DNA of 64,000 bases from Prostheceraeus crozeri (lineage: Eukaryota > Platyhelminthes > Polycladida > Euryleptidae), in assembly GCA_907163375.1 (NCBI GenBank), contig CAJQUW010010404.1, positions 62,001-126,000 of the forward strand, in the 5' to 3' direction. Positions 63,676 to 64,000 of this stretch are shown one piece after another. The stretch's first letter is position 1. Each line of letters opens with the position of its first letter. Under the pieces are notes generated by a model. It saw nothing but the letters and a program-made list of their open reading frames with translations. It did not search any database and was not told the DNA's origin. The position numbers were made by a program, and so were the translations under genes.

Positions 63676-63793
63676 GTATTTCGTATTTTCACTGTCCAAA
63701 AGAATATAGTAGTAAAAAGCTTTCCACTAAAAAGCGATGACAATAGTCAAGTTCATTTTAATTCATTTACTTCATTTGATATAGTCAATATCC

Positions 63794-64000
63794 CATCGAT
63801 ATTGGAGCCTCAAGGACTGTGTCGAACTGACGGCAAAAGGCCAGATGGAGCAACGCTCATTCCTTGGGCCAAAGGACGCTCCCTTCTATGGGATTTTACT
63901 TGTACCGATACATTAGCGACGAGTAATCTTCCACTATCCCACCAAGAGCACGGTACTATCGCATCGAAGGCAGAGGAAAGGAAGAGAAAGAAATATGAAG
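63794..64000. other. End of window, no gene seen
   Basis: Slightly more GC-rich than the preceding sequence. No frame or repeat is recognised. Confidence 0.5.

Larger units (their letters stand above)
61070..63793. repeat. Segment bounded by inverted repeats of about 118 bp
   Basis: 61070-61187 and 63678-63793 are inverted copies with only a few differences, sharing 'tgaattaaaatgaacttgac' and 'gaaagctttttactactata'. They flank the retroelement pol remnant and other short frames. This may be an element with TIRs or an inverted duplication of a host segment. Confidence 0.6.

Overview
This is a repeat-dense window of an invertebrate animal genome. It is AT-rich, its genes carry GT-AG introns, and nearly all of it is mobile DNA. 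I cannot name the species. The families seen (Polinton/Maverick, piggyBac, P/THAP9, Tc1, Crypton-type recombinase, Penelope-like, LINE, Ty3/Gypsy, hAT-like) fit an arthropod, mollusc or similar genome. I found no ordinary host gene that is clearly intact.

Layout. 481-4211 is a short Polinton relative with long terminal inverted repeats (TIRs) and a 204-bp MITE inside. 6283-8053 is a decayed piggyBac transposase. 8053-9562 and 14270-16184 are the two arms of a large inverted duplication. Its centre holds a P/THAP9-type transposase remnant (11179-12660) and a Tc1 transposase (12718-13800). The arms carry a Crypton/DUF3504 tyrosine-recombinase pseudogene and a LINE fragment. 16185-42065 is a 25.9-kb Polinton fossil ('Polinton 1') flanked by a perfect 6-bp duplication, GACGTG; the other arm of the inverted duplication preserves the empty target site. 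Polinton 1 is itself hit by a Ty3/Gypsy-type element with apparently identical LTRs (18473-21554), a second piggyBac (about 24030-26430) and a pair of inverted Penelope-like fragments (35247-35867). 45201-59773 is a 14.6-kb Polinton fossil ('Polinton 2') with a near-perfect 6-bp duplication (GCTTAG/GCTTGG), hit by a hAT-like element. 61070-63793 holds a retroelement pol remnant between short inverted repeats.

Gene content of the Polintons. Both carry a protein-primed family-B DNA polymerase, a zinc-ribbon plus exonuclease-like pair, a repeated 'GFYSF' protein, a 'FHFASYS' accessory protein and a coiled-coil gene near the right end. Polinton 1 also has a packaging-type ATPase, an adenain-like protease, a basic pX-like protein, a RING protein and tandem capsid-associated proteins. 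I see none of these in Polinton 2.

The most notable observation is that both elements carry a TATA-binding-protein-like gene (27482-28027 and 51440-51979). Each lies next to a small gene whose pattern resembles the PC4 transcription coactivator. Many genes of the elements have their own clear TATA box, including one of form GGGAAAAGTATAAAAGG before the TBP-like gene in both. I infer a self-encoded core-promoter recognition system, similar in logic to that of large DNA viruses. The TBP assignment is strong from sequence; the PC4 assignment is tentative.
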